Assembly: GCA_003248315.1 (NCBI GenBank)
Contig: QKWM01000001.1
Coordinates: forward strand, 1,095,341-1,159,340
Origin: Streptomyces sp. SW4
GTDB lineage: Bacteria > Actinomycetota > Actinomycetes > Streptomycetales > Streptomycetaceae
DNA length: 64,000 nucleotides
Reading direction: 5' to 3'
The position numbers and the translations under genes were made by a program. Positions 47,436-56,410 of the stretch are shown one piece after another (position 1 is the first letter of the stretch; each line of letters opens with the position of its first letter). The notes under the pieces were generated by a model, which was given only the letters and a program-made list of their open reading frames with translations, was not told where the DNA came from and ran no database searches.

Positions 47436-47963
47436 ATGCCAGGTCTTGCTCTGATGCTCCGTCGGTGCCGGCCGGCCGTCGCCGCGGTCGTCCTCGCCGT
47501 GACGGTGAGCGGCTGCGGGGGAGAGGAGGACTTCTCCCTGCCGGACTGGGACGCGCCGGGCCAGAACGCCCGGGTCGGCGACATCATGATCCGGTACGCG
47601 CATGTGGCGGAGCCGCGTGACGAGCCCTGGCAGCGCGGAGACGACGTGCCGGCGTACCTGTGGCTGTACAACAAGGGCGAGCAGGACGACCGGCTCCTCG
47701 ACGCCGAGTCACCGAACGCGGTGACGGTGGACGTCGTCGGCTCCGACGGCAAGACGCTGCCGGACGGCGTGGAGGTGCCGGAGAACGACCTCGTGGAACT
47801 CGAGCAGGGCAAGCCCCACCTCGTCCTCCGCGACGTCCGCGAAACCGTCCGGGGCGGCGACTTCATGAAGCTCACCCTCCGCTTCGAGGACGCCGGAACG
47901 GTGACCTTCGACATCCAGGCCCAGCTCCCGGTCTACGACGAGAGTCCCGCTACGGCGCGGTGA
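47436..47963 (+). CDS. Lipoprotein with copper-chaperone-like beta domain
   Basis: 175 residues, intact. ATG 47436 has AGGAG eight bases upstream. The lipobox is VLAVTVSGC. The mature domain is beta-rich with YLWLYNKGEQDDRLLDAESP and GDFMKLTLRFEDAGTVTFDI, the layout of PCuAC-type (DUF461) proteins. The Met/His copper ligands of true PCuAC chaperones are not evident, so copper handling is uncertain. It lies downstream of the two-component pair but 170 bases separate them. Confidence 0.7.
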   Translation: MPGLALMLRRCRPAVAAVVLAVTVSGCGGEEDFSLPDWDAPGQNARVGDIMIRYAHVAEPRDEPWQRGDDVPAYLWLYNKGEQDDRLLDAESPNAVTVDVVGSDGKTLPDGVEVPENDLVELEQGKPHLVLRDVRETVRGGDFMKLTLRFEDAGTVTFDIQAQLPVYDESPATAR

Positions 47964-48070
47964 ACACGGGCTGCATCGCTGCGGGCGGGGGGGGGGAGCA
48001 CAACCCGCATCACTTCGAGGCTGCCAGACCCTGGCCGACTACGAGCCGAAGCGACTCCGGGCAGCAATAG

Positions 48071-48097
48071 TTCAGGATTCCCTGAATTCAGGATTCC
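48071..48097. promoter_or_regulatory. ArsR-family operator
   Basis: TTCAGGATTCCCTGAA (48071-48086) is a perfect inverted repeat of TTCAGG, and TTCAGGATTCC recurs directly at 48087-48097, making a composite site 16 bases ahead of the ArsR start. It overlaps the expected promoter. Confidence 0.72.
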
Positions 48098-48112
48098 GTG
48101 TATCGTCGGAGT

Positions 48113-48448
48113 GTGTTGACCGCAGCCTCCGACATCGAAGTGCTCGCCCGCTTCGGCCGTGCTCTCGCCGACCCGATCCGCTGCCAGCTGCTGCTGGCCC
48201 TGCGCGACGCCCCCGCCTATCCGTCCGACCTCGCCGACAAGATCGGCGTCTCGCGGACCAGGCTGTCGAACCACCTGGCCTGCCTGCGCGACTGCGGCCT
48301 GGTGGTCACCGTCCCCGACGGCCGCCGCACCCGTTACGAGCTCGCCGACCGGCGGCTCGGCCACGCGCTGGACGACCTTCGCACCGCGGTCGTCGCCGTC
48401 GAGACCGACCGGACGTGCGCCGACGCGGACGACAAGGGCTGCTGCTGA
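48113..48448 (+). CDS. ArsR/SmtB-family metal-responsive repressor
   Basis: A winged-helix repressor of 111 residues from GTG 48113: ARFGRALADPIRCQLLLALR, PSDLADKIGVSRTRLSNHLA recognition helix, CLRDCGLVVTVPDGRRTRYE. Cysteines in PIRC and CLRDC and a tail CADADDKGCC could form a thiolate site like that of the CmtR/CadC-type cadmium/lead sensors. An earlier GTG at 48098 would place the operator inside the leader. The stop overlaps the transporter's ATG (TGATG). It is presumably released from the upstream operator by a soft metal. Confidence 0.88.
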   Translation: MLTAASDIEVLARFGRALADPIRCQLLLALRDAPAYPSDLADKIGVSRTRLSNHLACLRDCGLVVTVPDGRRTRYELADRRLGHALDDLRTAVVAVETDRTCADADDKGCC

Positions 48449-49194
48449 TGACCGGGATCTCCCTCGGCCCGTCCGCGGCCCGCCGCGACGCTCTCACCAG
48501 GCGCATACGCCTGCTGGTCGCCGCGACCATCACCTACAACGTGATCGAGGCGATCGTCGCCCTCACCGCCGGCGCCCTCGCCTCCTCCACCGCGCTGATC
48601 GGCTTCGGCCTCGACTCCGTGATCGAGGTCTCTTCCGCCGCCGCGGTCGCCTGGCAGTTCTCCGCGACGGATCACGACGTCCGCGAAGCCCGTGAGAAGC
48701 GCACGCTGCGGATCATCGCCGCTTCCTTCTTCGCCCTCGCCGCTTACGTCACCGTAGAAGCCGTCCGGGCCCTGACCGGCACCGGCGAGGCGGAGCACTC
48801 GACCGCCGGCATCGTCATCGCCGCCCTGTCGCTGGCGATCATGCCGTTCCTGTCCGCCGCGCAGCGCAGGGCCGGACGCGAGCTCGGCTCCGCGGCCGCC
48901 GTCGCCGACTCCAAGCAGACCCTGCTCTGCACCTACCTCTCCGCCGTCCTCCTGGTCGGCCTCGTCGCCAACAGCCTCTTCGGCTGGTCCTGGGCCGACC
49001 CGATCGCCGCCCTCGCCATCGCTGCCGTCGCCGTCAAGGAAGGCCGCGAAGCCTGGCGCGGCAACGCCTGCTGCGGCCCCATCACCACCACCGGCACCAA
49101 GGCCACCGCCGGGACCACCGCGTCCCTCGGTACGACTCCCACCGCCGAGTCCGACGCCTGCGGCTGCAAGCCCGGCTGCACCTGCTGCACCTGA
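48448..49194 (+). CDS. Cation diffusion facilitator-type transporter with Cys-rich tail
   Basis: 248 residues, intact. About six helices with LVAATITYNVIEAIVALTAG, STALIGFGLDSVIEVSSAAA (a membrane Asp), and ALGSAAAVADSKQTLLCTYL-like segment with ADSKQT, then WADPIAALAIAAVAVKEG. These fit the CDF/cation transporter family. The C-terminus departs from ordinary CDF proteins: a Thr/Ala-rich spacer then DACGCKPGCTCCT with five cysteines. The tail and coupling to the ArsR gene suggest export of a soft metal such as cadmium, lead or zinc. Confidence 0.87.
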   Translation: MTGISLGPSAARRDALTRRIRLLVAATITYNVIEAIVALTAGALASSTALIGFGLDSVIEVSSAAAVAWQFSATDHDVREAREKRTLRIIAASFFALAAYVTVEAVRALTGTGEAEHSTAGIVIAALSLAIMPFLSAAQRRAGRELGSAAAVADSKQTLLCTYLSAVLLVGLVANSLFGWSWADPIAALAIAAVAVKEGREAWRGNACCGPITTTGTKATAGTTASLGTTPTAESDACGCKPGCTCCT

Positions 49195-49242
49195 CCGGCA
49201 CGGCCGCCACCAGCAGCATAAGCCGATGCGTCAGAAGCCGAG

Positions 49243-49272
49243 CCAAGGCCAAGGCCAAGGCCATGGCCATGG
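49243..49272. repeat. Short 6-bp tandem repeat
   Basis: Three CCAAGG units are followed by two CCATGG units between the transporter gene and the convergent peptidase gene. No gene is supported in this 200-base gap. Confidence 0.8.
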
Positions 49273-49398
49273 CGAATGCCAGGGCACCGGCGAGAAGCGG
49301 TGGGGGAATCTCCGCCACGACCACCACGACCCCGCAGGAGTCACACGGCTCGGCGGCGTCGCGTTCGACACCGGATGCCGCGGCGTCCGGCTCGGACG

Positions 49399-50427
49399 TC
49401 AGCTCAACGTCTGCGTCAGTTCGCTGCGGTGCGAGGAGTGGACGATCCGGCCATGGGCCCCGTTGACGATCGGCATGTAGGGCGGCACGTGGCCGCACTC
49501 GACGTCGGCGATGATCGGCACGTTCAGGGAGCCGAGCGCGTCGAGGACCGCGGCATGGTGGCTGAGGGAACTGTGCCCCGGCGCGTTGCTCCGGCCGACG
49601 AGGATCGCGTTCGCGCGGTCGAAGAATCCCGCTAGCCGCATACCGTGCAGGTTCCGGCAGATCGTGAAGACGTCGCTGCCGGCATCCTCGACGTACACGA
49701 GGAGCCCGTCGGGTGACTCGTCGCGGGCGAACGAGGTGGCATCGAGGTAGCCCGTCCCCGCGAGATTGCACAGCGCCTCGATGCAGCCCCCGATCAGTCT
49801 CCCCTCGGCCTCCACGTCTCCCGTGCCGTCGAGCCGGGTCCACGTGCCGACGCCGTTGAGCGTGTACTCCCGGACCTCGGGCCGGCCGACGAAGTCGTCG
49901 AAGCCTGTGGTCCGGTGACGACCGGGCGGGGACTGCGTCAACCGGTGGCCCGCCGGTGCAGCGACGATGTCGAGCCACGACACCAGGCTCCCGGGGACAC
50001 GGTAGGGCGTGTCCATGAGGTTGTTGCCGTGGAGCGTCGCCGTACCGGTCAGCAGGGTCAGCGGCGTCATCAGGACCGAGATGTCGGAGAACCCGACGAA
50101 CCAGGTCGGCTCCGCCTCGCGCAGCCGGTCCCAGTCCAGCAGCGGTATCAGGTCGATCGCGGTCTCTCCGCCCCACGGTGGCACGACCGCCCGGACGGTG
50201 GGGTCGGTCAGCATCGCCGTCAGTTCCCTCGCACGGTCGGCGGCCGGGGCGCTCACGTGACCCGAGCCGTCCATGCACTCCCCGACGACGACCTCGTACC
50301 CACGTGCCTGTACGTCACGGACAGCGACCCGGAGCCGCTCATGCATCTCCTTCGGCACCCCGCTCGAGGGGGCGGTCACGCCGACACGATCTCCGGGGCG
50401 CAGAGGACGCGGGTATCGAACAGACAT
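49399..50427 (-). CDS. S66-family peptidase (LD-carboxypeptidase / MccF-like)
   Basis: 342 residues, intact from ATG 50427. S66 features: RPGDRVGVTAPSSGVPKEMH, AVVPPWGGETAIDLIPLLDW, TWFVGFSDISVLMTPLTLLT containing the usual Ser-nucleophile region, GGCIEALCNLAGTGYL and ADVECGHVPPYMPIVNGAHG with the terminal His. LD-carboxypeptidases trim the tetrapeptide of recycled murein, while MccF relatives cleave acyl-sulfamoyl adenylates and give microcin C immunity. Length and motifs suit the MccF-like side, but the substrate is unproven. Confidence 0.87.
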   Translation of the reverse strand: MSVRYPRPLRPGDRVGVTAPSSGVPKEMHERLRVAVRDVQARGYEVVVGECMDGSGHVSAPAADRARELTAMLTDPTVRAVVPPWGGETAIDLIPLLDWDRLREAEPTWFVGFSDISVLMTPLTLLTGTATLHGNNLMDTPYRVPGSLVSWLDIVAAPAGHRLTQSPPGRHRTTGFDDFVGRPEVREYTLNGVGTWTRLDGTGDVEAEGRLIGGCIEALCNLAGTGYLDATSFARDESPDGLLVYVEDAGSDVFTICRNLHGMRLAGFFDRANAILVGRSNAPGHSSLSHHAAVLDALGSLNVPIIADVECGHVPPYMPIVNGAHGRIVHSSHRSELTQTLS

Positions 50428-50605
50428 GCGCAGGATTCTGGCACGGTACCCCGCACGGCCGACAGCCGATTTCCGATCTCCCCGCGGCCGGGCAACACAC
50501 CGGCCCCTCAGCCGGGAACACCCCCGAGCATCTCCGAAACCTCCCCCATCACTCAGCTGATCCACCAGACTTGCTGATGCGTCTCACGACGGAAGGGTGG
50601 CGAAC

Positions 50606-51166
50606 ATGGCGAGAACTGCGCTGCTGGTGATGGACGTTCAACGGGACGTCGTGGCCATCGCGGACGACGGCTCGGGCTACCTGCCGCGCCTGCGCCGGGC
50701 GATCGACGGCGCCCGGGCGGCCGGCATCCCCGTGATCTACGTGGTCATGGGGTTACGCCCGGGCGATCCGGAAGTCAGCCCCCGCAACAAGGTGATGGCC
50801 AACGTCCTGCGGGCCGGCCTGTTCACCGAAGGCGCCCCCGGCACCGGGATCCATGACGATGTCGCGCCCCAGGAAGGCGACGTGGTGGTCACCAAGAGGC
50901 GGGGGAGCGCGTTCTCAGGCAGCGACTTCGACCTGGTACTCAGAGCTCGCGACATCGACAGCCTGGTCCTCACCGGCATCGCCACCAGCGCTGTCGTGCT
51001 GTCCACCCTGTGGCGCGCCGTCGACCTGGACTTCGCAGTCACCGTCCTGACGGACGCCTGCCTCGACACGGACCCCGAGGTGCACACGATGCTCACCGAG
51101 AAGCTGTTCCCGCAGTGGGCAGATGTCGCCACCGTCGACACCTGGCTCAAAGCCGTAGCGCCATAA
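50606..51166 (+). CDS. Isochorismatase-fold cysteine hydrolase lacking the usual Cys
   Basis: 186 residues from ATG 50606 (GGAAGG upstream). The fold is clear: ALLVMDVQRDVVAIADDGSG with Asp, VVVTKRRGSAFSGSDFDLVL with Lys, SLVLTGIATSAVVLSTLWRA. In active family members the loop after the cis-peptide reads GxxTxxCV; here it is GIATSAVVLS, without the nucleophilic cysteine. Loss of cysteine suggests a non-catalytic or altered function, although similar variants are common in actinomycetes. Intact and monocistronic. Confidence 0.85.
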   Translation: MARTALLVMDVQRDVVAIADDGSGYLPRLRRAIDGARAAGIPVIYVVMGLRPGDPEVSPRNKVMANVLRAGLFTEGAPGTGIHDDVAPQEGDVVVTKRRGSAFSGSDFDLVLRARDIDSLVLTGIATSAVVLSTLWRAVDLDFAVTVLTDACLDTDPEVHTMLTEKLFPQWADVATVDTWLKAVAP

Positions 51167-51233
51167 AACGAGGGCAAGTCCGGACGCTGACGTTGCGCGG
51201 CCACCGGGCCGCTCCCCGCCCCCGGCGACACCG

Positions 51234-51865
51234 ATGACGGCCCGGCCCCCGATCCGCATCTGGAGCGGATCGCCGCGCGGCAGGTGGCCGAGGCATGGCA
51301 GCGCATCACCTCATGGCTCGAGCAGAACGCACCCGCCTCGCACGAGGCATTGCTGCCGGCCGCGAGCGAGCAGGACATCGACGTCCTGGAACAGGAGTTG
51401 GGCCTGCGTGTGCCGGTGGAGCTGCGGGCGCTGTGGCTGCGGTGCGCGGGCAACCGGGACGTCCCGGGGACCGGCTTCTTCCCCGAGCACGGGTGGGCCT
51501 TGATGCCGTTGGACTCGGTTCGTGCGGTCTACCGGCGGCAGTTGCGCTGGCAGCGGGACCATGCCGACGCCGAGACGTGCGTGTGGAAGCCGTCCTGGGT
51601 CCCGTTCTGCTCCTGGTCGGTGACCGACACCAGCTACGGGCTGTTCGTCGACGCGGAGACGGGGGAGATCGGGCACTGGGAGGACACGGCCGTGCGCACG
51701 GTCGAGGACAGGTCGCTGACGATGCTGCTGGAAGAGATCGCCGACAGGCTGGAGAATCCGCGCCTGGCCACCGGATACCGTCCTGGCTTGATCGGCAAGA
51801 GGCTGGTGTGGGGTCCTCCGGCAGCGGCGGACGAGGCCGCTGCGTGGCGGCCGTTCACCGGCTGA
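51234..51865 (+). CDS. SMI1/KNR4-family protein
   Basis: SMI1/KNR4 core: AWQRITSWLEQNAPASHEAL, IDVLEQELGLRVPVELRALW, LMPLDSVRAVYRRQLRWQRD and WVPFCSWSVTDTSYGLFVDA. The family is a ligand- or protein-binding scaffold used in yeast wall signalling and as toxin immunity. The upstream PDPHLERIAARQVAE belongs to it; joining that to ATG 51234 needs one lost base (632 bases). GTG 51284 is the alternative start. No toxin neighbour is seen. A similar fold is encoded at 20395-20940, but the two are not close in sequence. Confidence 0.8.
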
Positions 51866-52058
51866 CCCAAGGTAAGACGAGGGGCGGACGGGCGGCGCAC
51901 GCGTACCCGCCCCTCTGAGGTGCCTGGAGGAAGAGGTGCCTCGGACGTTGCGCCAGGTGCAGCTCACCGCTCGGCAGACTGATCATGCGGAGCGCGGGCC
52001 GCGTGGTGGCCGGCGGCGTGGGATCGCGCAGTCGCGCGAGGGTGTCGCCGCGTGCCCG

Positions 52059-52442
52059 TCAGGCGTCGAAACGGCCGCGTGCACTTTCGATGTGACCGAG
52101 GTACTGGTGGGTCCAGCCGCATATCGCGTCGACCGTGGTGCGCAGGGCCCGGCCCGGCTCGGTGAGGGTGTACTCGACTCGCGGCGGCACGGTGGGGTGC
52201 ACCCTCCGGTCGACCAGGCCATTGCGCTCCAGCGTGCGCAGGTTCTGGGTGAGCATCTTGTGGCTGATGCCCTCGACCTCGTTCCGTAGCTCGCTGAAGC
52301 GCAGGGTGCGCTCGCCGAGCGCCTCGATGATCAGGAGCGCCCACTTGTTGGCGACGTCCGAGAAGATCTCCCGCGCCAGGGAGTCTGCGCGCCGCAGGTC
52401 GGCGTCCTCGGGCAGGCCCTTGAGCAGTTGCTTGGTCACCAT
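52059..52442 (-). CDS. HxlR-family transcriptional regulator
   Basis: 127 residues, intact: REIFSDVANKWALLIIEALG, LRFSELRNEVEGISHKMLTQ, NLRTLERNGLVDRRVHPTVP and PRVEYTLTEPGRAL are hallmarks of the HxlR winged helix. It lacks an N-terminal Cys typical of the aldehyde- or thiol-sensing members, so the signal is unclear. It diverges from the RidA gene across 101 bases, and probably controls it. Confidence 0.92.
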   Translation of the reverse strand: MVTKQLLKGLPEDADLRRADSLAREIFSDVANKWALLIIEALGERTLRFSELRNEVEGISHKMLTQNLRTLERNGLVDRRVHPTVPPRVEYTLTEPGRALRTTVDAICGWTHQYLGHIESARGRFDA

Positions 52443-52543
52443 CAGGTTCCTCAGTCACCGAAAAGTGCGTTCTTCCAGGTCAGACGTCACTCTCCTACAG
52501 TTTCCGAGTAACCACAAGAGAGCAGACCGGAAGGGCGAGCACC

Positions 52544-52945
52544 GTGGCCACCTTTGATGTCTTCAACTACGACGTGCCGGCCGAGAGCGACTTCGGCTAC
52601 TCACAGGCGATCAAGTCCGGCGAGCTGATCCACGTCTCCGGACAGCTCTCGTTCGACGAGGCAGGCGAGTTCCTCCACGCCGGTGACTTCGGCGCCCAGC
52701 TCAAGCAGACCTACGCCAACATGGACAGGGTCCTGGACCACTACGGCGCCACCCGGAACCAGATCGTCTCGCAGACCCTGTACGTGGTGGACCTGCGGCA
52801 GAACGCCGCGGCGGTGGCGGAGGGCAACCTGGGGTACTTCGGCGACCACCGCCCGGCCAGCACGGTCTTGGGCGTCACCGAACTGACCCTGCCCGGCCAG
52901 GTCATCGAAATCAGCTTCGTCATCGACACGAAACTGCCCGCCTGA
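52544..52945 (+). CDS. Cytoplasmic RidA-family protein
   Basis: 133 residues, intact from GTG 52544, with GGAAGGGCG upstream. FGYSQAIKSGELIHVSGQLS, ANMDRVLDHYGATRNQIVSQ, TLYVVDLRQNAAAVAEGNLG and FFGDH-like YFGDHRPASTVLGVTELTLP give the RidA/YjgF fold. The substrate Arg is in HRPAST. No signal peptide, in contrast to the exported paralogue at 7978-8511. Likely an imine/enamine deaminase or reactive-carbonyl responder under the divergent HxlR regulator. Confidence 0.9.
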   Translation: MATFDVFNYDVPAESDFGYSQAIKSGELIHVSGQLSFDEAGEFLHAGDFGAQLKQTYANMDRVLDHYGATRNQIVSQTLYVVDLRQNAAAVAEGNLGYFGDHRPASTVLGVTELTLPGQVIEISFVIDTKLPA

Positions 52946-53380
52946 GGTCTCCTCCTCACACCTCCCGCACCTCACTGGAGGGACCCGTTCGTGGCACAGT
53001 CACAGTGACCGTTCCACGACGCCCCCCAACCCTCGTCGGCACCATGTTCCTCGACGGCCCGGTGTGTGCCCTGGTGGCTGGGTGTCGCTGCTTGGTCGGT
53101 GGATCAGGTCGGCCCTAGCATCCCGTCGGTCGACAGGTTGTATGGATCTGGGTTGCGGGGTGTTGTGGGTGCTGTCGTGGTGCTGGGTGACCAGGTGGAG
53201 ACGGTTGACGTACACCTCGACCGTCCGCGGGCCGTCGACGTCGGAGGGTCGGGCCTTCAGCCCCGCCCGGTCGTCGTCCTGTGTGCTGTGGCCGGCGTAG
53301 GCGGGGGCGTAGGCGGGGGGGCGTAGGCGGGGGGATGTGCGGGTGCCGGCTGGGCGACGGCCGGTGCGCGTCGCTCGCAC
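52946..53380. other. Gene-free gap with G-rich tandem repeat
   Basis: No frame here has a family signal. At 53294-53333 the unit GCGTAGGCGGGG occurs three times with increasing G-tract length. The gap precedes a degraded transporter gene and may contain its lost 5' part. Confidence 0.45.
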
Positions 53381-53921
53381 ATGCCGGTGGGCTGCCGTGA
53401 CGTGCTCGACGAGGTCCTGGTGCGGCCGGCCGGGCCAGCCGGCCGCCTCGTCGCGGCCGGACTGGCGAGACCGGTCGCCGTGATCGCGTTCTGCCAGGCG
53501 CTGGCCCTGGGTCCCATGGGCGTGGTCTCACCGCTGGGCTTCCTGGGCGTAGCTGTCCCTGTTGGTGTCGGAGTCGCCCTGGGTGAGTGCCCCGGCCTGG
53601 CAGCAGTTGCCGGCATTTTGATCGCCGTCGCAGGTGTGGTGCTCGCGGGCGGACCACAGCTCGAAGGTGTTTGCGCTGCAGCGTCGCGCCGTCCTGCTCG
53701 CCCTGGTGGCAACGCTGGCTTTCGGCACGGTCTTCGCGCTGATCGTCGAGGCATCGACGACCGTGACCGGACTCTTCCTCGCCCTGTTCGTGCAGCGCGC
53801 GACCAACGTGGTCGCGGGCGGCGCCGCGCTCGGGGACTCGGTGCGGCGCGGGTCCCCCGCGCTGTCGACGCCGGCTTCCCCGACGAACAATCGGCCAGGA
53901 AGCACAAAGGAGCAAGTTTGA
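53381..53921 (+). pseudogene. Degraded EamA/DMT-family transporter
   Basis: Pieces of a ten-helix EamA transporter in two frames: VAVIAFCQALALGPMGVVSP, LGFLGVAVPVGVGVALGE and IAVAGVVLAGG, then RRAVLLALVATLAFGTVFAL and TGLFLALFVQRATNVVAGG. The order is right for the first half and start of the second half. The N-terminus and last three or four helices are missing and the reading ends in unrelated sequence (NNRPGSTKEQV). It is probably a real deletion, not just a base-call error. Confidence 0.55.
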
Positions 53922-54304
53922 TCATCCGCAGCGACATCAACGAGGCGCTCGACGCCGTTGGCATCGTCTTCTCGTCCGTCGAACAGCTCTCGTTCGTCGA
54001 ACAGGAGGAGGCGGGAACGACCGCAGAGGCTGACACGTTCGTCGAGAGCTCCTCTCCAGGCCGGCCACGACGCTCGGCGGGCCTGCTCGCGTTTTCCGGC
54101 GGACTCGGCGTGGAGTACCGCACGATCGACGTCTGAGCCAGCACCCCCGGTAGGCGTGACACCGCGGCTGGCTACGGGTGATGAACCTCGTCGATCAGCA
54201 GACAGTCCCAGGCCTGAACGTGGAGGTGGTCGCGGGACGTCGACCGGGTGTGCTCCTCCGATCTACCTGGTCAGGGTTGCATGACGTACTTCTACGATCC
54301 TCAC

Positions 54305-54856
54305 ATGACTGACCTGAGCCCGGCAGACGTACAACTTCAGACCGCCCGACTGTCGTTGCGGCGTCCGACCGAAGCCGACATCGACGCGATCTTCGCGATC
54401 CACCGCGATCCCGAAGCCTGCCTGCACAACCCCTCCGACGCGCTCACCCGGCTCGATGAAGCCAGGGAGCTCTATCACCGCTGGAACGGCCAGTGGCAGC
54501 GGTGCGGATACGGGTACTGGGTCGTCCGACGCCATGATTCCGCCCTGCAACTGGGCTTCTGCGGGATCAAGCCCATGGAACTGCGCGGCATGAAGGTCCT
54601 CAACCTCTTCTACCGCTTCGCCCCGTCGGCCTGGGGCCAGGGCTTTGCGGGCGAGGCCGCAGCGGCCGTCACTGCCTGGGCCTCCCGCCACGTTCCCGAC
54701 CTCCCACTGATTGCCCGCGTGCGGCCTGCCAACATCGCCTCGCAACGCGTAGCAGTGCGCGCTGGCCTGACCCGGGCAGAGCAGCTCGACGAACCCGGAT
54801 ACGACGGTCTCGACTGGATATACGCATCAGGGCACGCCGGACTGAGCAGCCCGTGA
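54305..54856 (+). CDS. GNAT-family N-acetyltransferase
   Basis: 183 residues from ATG 54305. RimJ/RimL-type GNAT: LQTARLSLRRPTEADIDAIF, GYGYWVVRRHDSALQLGFCG, APSAWGQGFAGEAAAAVTAW with the acetyl-CoA pyrophosphate loop (QGFAGEA), and ARVRPANIASQRVAVRAGLT. It acetylates an amine on a protein terminus or small molecule using acetyl-CoA. An earlier ATG at 54281 is possible. TACGAT six bases ahead of 54305 could be a -10 for a nearly leaderless message. Intact. Confidence 0.87.
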   Translation: MTDLSPADVQLQTARLSLRRPTEADIDAIFAIHRDPEACLHNPSDALTRLDEARELYHRWNGQWQRCGYGYWVVRRHDSALQLGFCGIKPMELRGMKVLNLFYRFAPSAWGQGFAGEAAAAVTAWASRHVPDLPLIARVRPANIASQRVAVRAGLTRAEQLDEPGYDGLDWIYASGHAGLSSP

Positions 54857-55696
54857 CACGGACGGCGTTGCCGGTGCCGGTCACGGTCACGGACGGCTCA
54901 GGCGTCCCGTTCCGCCCAGTGCGTGATGACGCTGTGGCCATGACGGGCGTGGATCCCTTGTTCGAGTAGCCGATGGCGGAGACGGAGCCCCTCGGCGCTG
55001 GCGTCTCCCGTCCATATGGCGGTGGCCGAGTCACACCCTCGCCGCCGGGCCGCTTGATGCCGGTAACCCTTGCCGTGGCCGGCCCTATCGGTCTCGGTGG
55101 CCTGGCCGGCGGGGCCGGCAGGGGGCCGATGCTGGAGGAGAGCCGAGACCAGCGCCGTGATGCCCACGACGGCCTGGATCGAGGCCCTGGGCCGGCTGCT
55201 CCGGGCTGTTCAACAGCCAGATCAGCGGCGTGGAGGCGATCCGCGCCACCGCCACCAGGATGACCGTGACGTGAAGGAGTTGCAGACCGGGGGGGGCTGC
55301 GCCGGCGGGTCCGGCCGCGACGTACGCGCCGCTGACGAAACGGTCTTCGGGCGTGGCTCCCGACGGTGGCGGACGTCGGCGAACTCGTCCGGGAACAGCA
55401 CGGGCAGTTCCGCATCGTCCGCATCCTGCAGCCCGAACGCGTGGAACCCCCTATACGCCTGCACCCGCTGTCGCCGCACCAGCTCCGCCACGACCACCCT
55501 TCGAGTCACCAGATCGGTTCGGTTCCAGTTCGCAGGCCCGTGAGTCCGCCCATGCCCCTCGTTGCCACCGGCACGCGCGCTGCTCGGCTCATCTCACCCT
55601 GCCCCGGCCAGCTGTGGCACCGCCCGGGCCGCTGAGCATGGCCGCTCTGTTGCGTTTGTCTGCCCGCGGGGCCTGCACGGCGCTAGCGTCGAGTCC
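54857..55696. other. 840-bp region with only a broken hypothetical membrane gene
   Basis: On the minus strand from about 55509 a frame begins TRRVVVAELVRRQRVQAYRG, FHAFGLQDADDAELPVLFPD. After a break at a run of G near 55290 it continues LQLLHVTVILVAVARIASTP LIWLLNS, one membrane segment. Breaks follow in quick succession, and I recognise no family. The rest of the stretch shows nothing. Confidence 0.3.
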
Positions 55697-56220
55697 GTGA
55701 TCGTATGGCTCAACGGCACCCACGGGGCAGGCAAGACGACGACCAGTGCGCTCGTCCAGCAGTTGATCCCGGACTCCCGGGTGTTCGACGCCGAGAAAGT
55801 CGGCGAGACGCTGATGGACATCAAGCCAGGACTGCCCGCGACGGACAACTTCCAGCATTGGCCGCCATGGCGGCCCTCGTGGTCGAGACCGCCCGGCACA
55901 TCCTCGATTACACCGGCGGAACCCTGGTGATGCCCATGACCGTCCTGGTCGAGCAGTACTGGCGTGAGATCAGCTCGGGCCTTGCCCGACACGATATTCC
56001 GGTCCGGCACTTCGTCCTCCATGCCGACCAGGACACCCTCCGCGCGCGCATCGCGGGCGACACCGTGCTCGGCCCCGACTCCCCGTTCCGTCTCCGATAC
56101 CTCGAGCCCTACGCAGAGGCCGCTCGCACGTGGCTGCACGCCGAGGCCGAGGTCATCGACACCACGCACCTCACCCCCGCCCAGGCCGCCGAGCAGATCG
56201 TGGGGGCCGTCAAGAGCTGA
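55697..56220 (+). CDS. TmrB-like P-loop NTPase
   Basis: GTG 55697: VIVWLNGTHGAGKTTTSALV is the Walker A start as in Bacillus TmrB (tunicamycin resistance). It continues VFDAEKVGETLMDIKPGLPA, ATDNFQHWPPW, then after one lost base VVETARHILDYTGGTLVMPM TVLVEQYWREI, FVLHADQDTLRARIAGD and a final helix. 524 bases fits one loss and 174 residues. TmrB-type proteins are membrane-associated ATP-binding kinases; many actinomycete homologues are annotated only as AAA proteins. A resistance role is possible, not shown. Confidence 0.78.
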
Positions 56221-56410
56221 GATGGCCTTCCGGCACGGCACCTCGAAGGTGGCGGGTGGCGCTGTCGCTCGCAGGGGCGAGCACCGCTGGTGGCATGCCA
56301 GCTGCTGGCGGTCTCGCCTGCCCTGCGGACCCAACTGAATGTGGCAAACGTCCGACGCAGCTCTGCGCAGGTGACTACCGTCCTTCTCCTGGTGATCCAT
56401 AGGGGGCGGA

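Noticed and set aside
47987..47996. Run of ten G as a phase-variation switch
   Set aside because: It lies between genes, after the lipoprotein stop and upstream of the ArsR operator, and is equally well explained as a poorly resolved homopolymer.
49195..49398. Small hydrophobic minus-strand reading made from the CCAAGG/CCATGG repeat
   Set aside because: The Ala-Met-Leu pattern is a product of the 6-bp repeat, and no start with a ribosome site is present.
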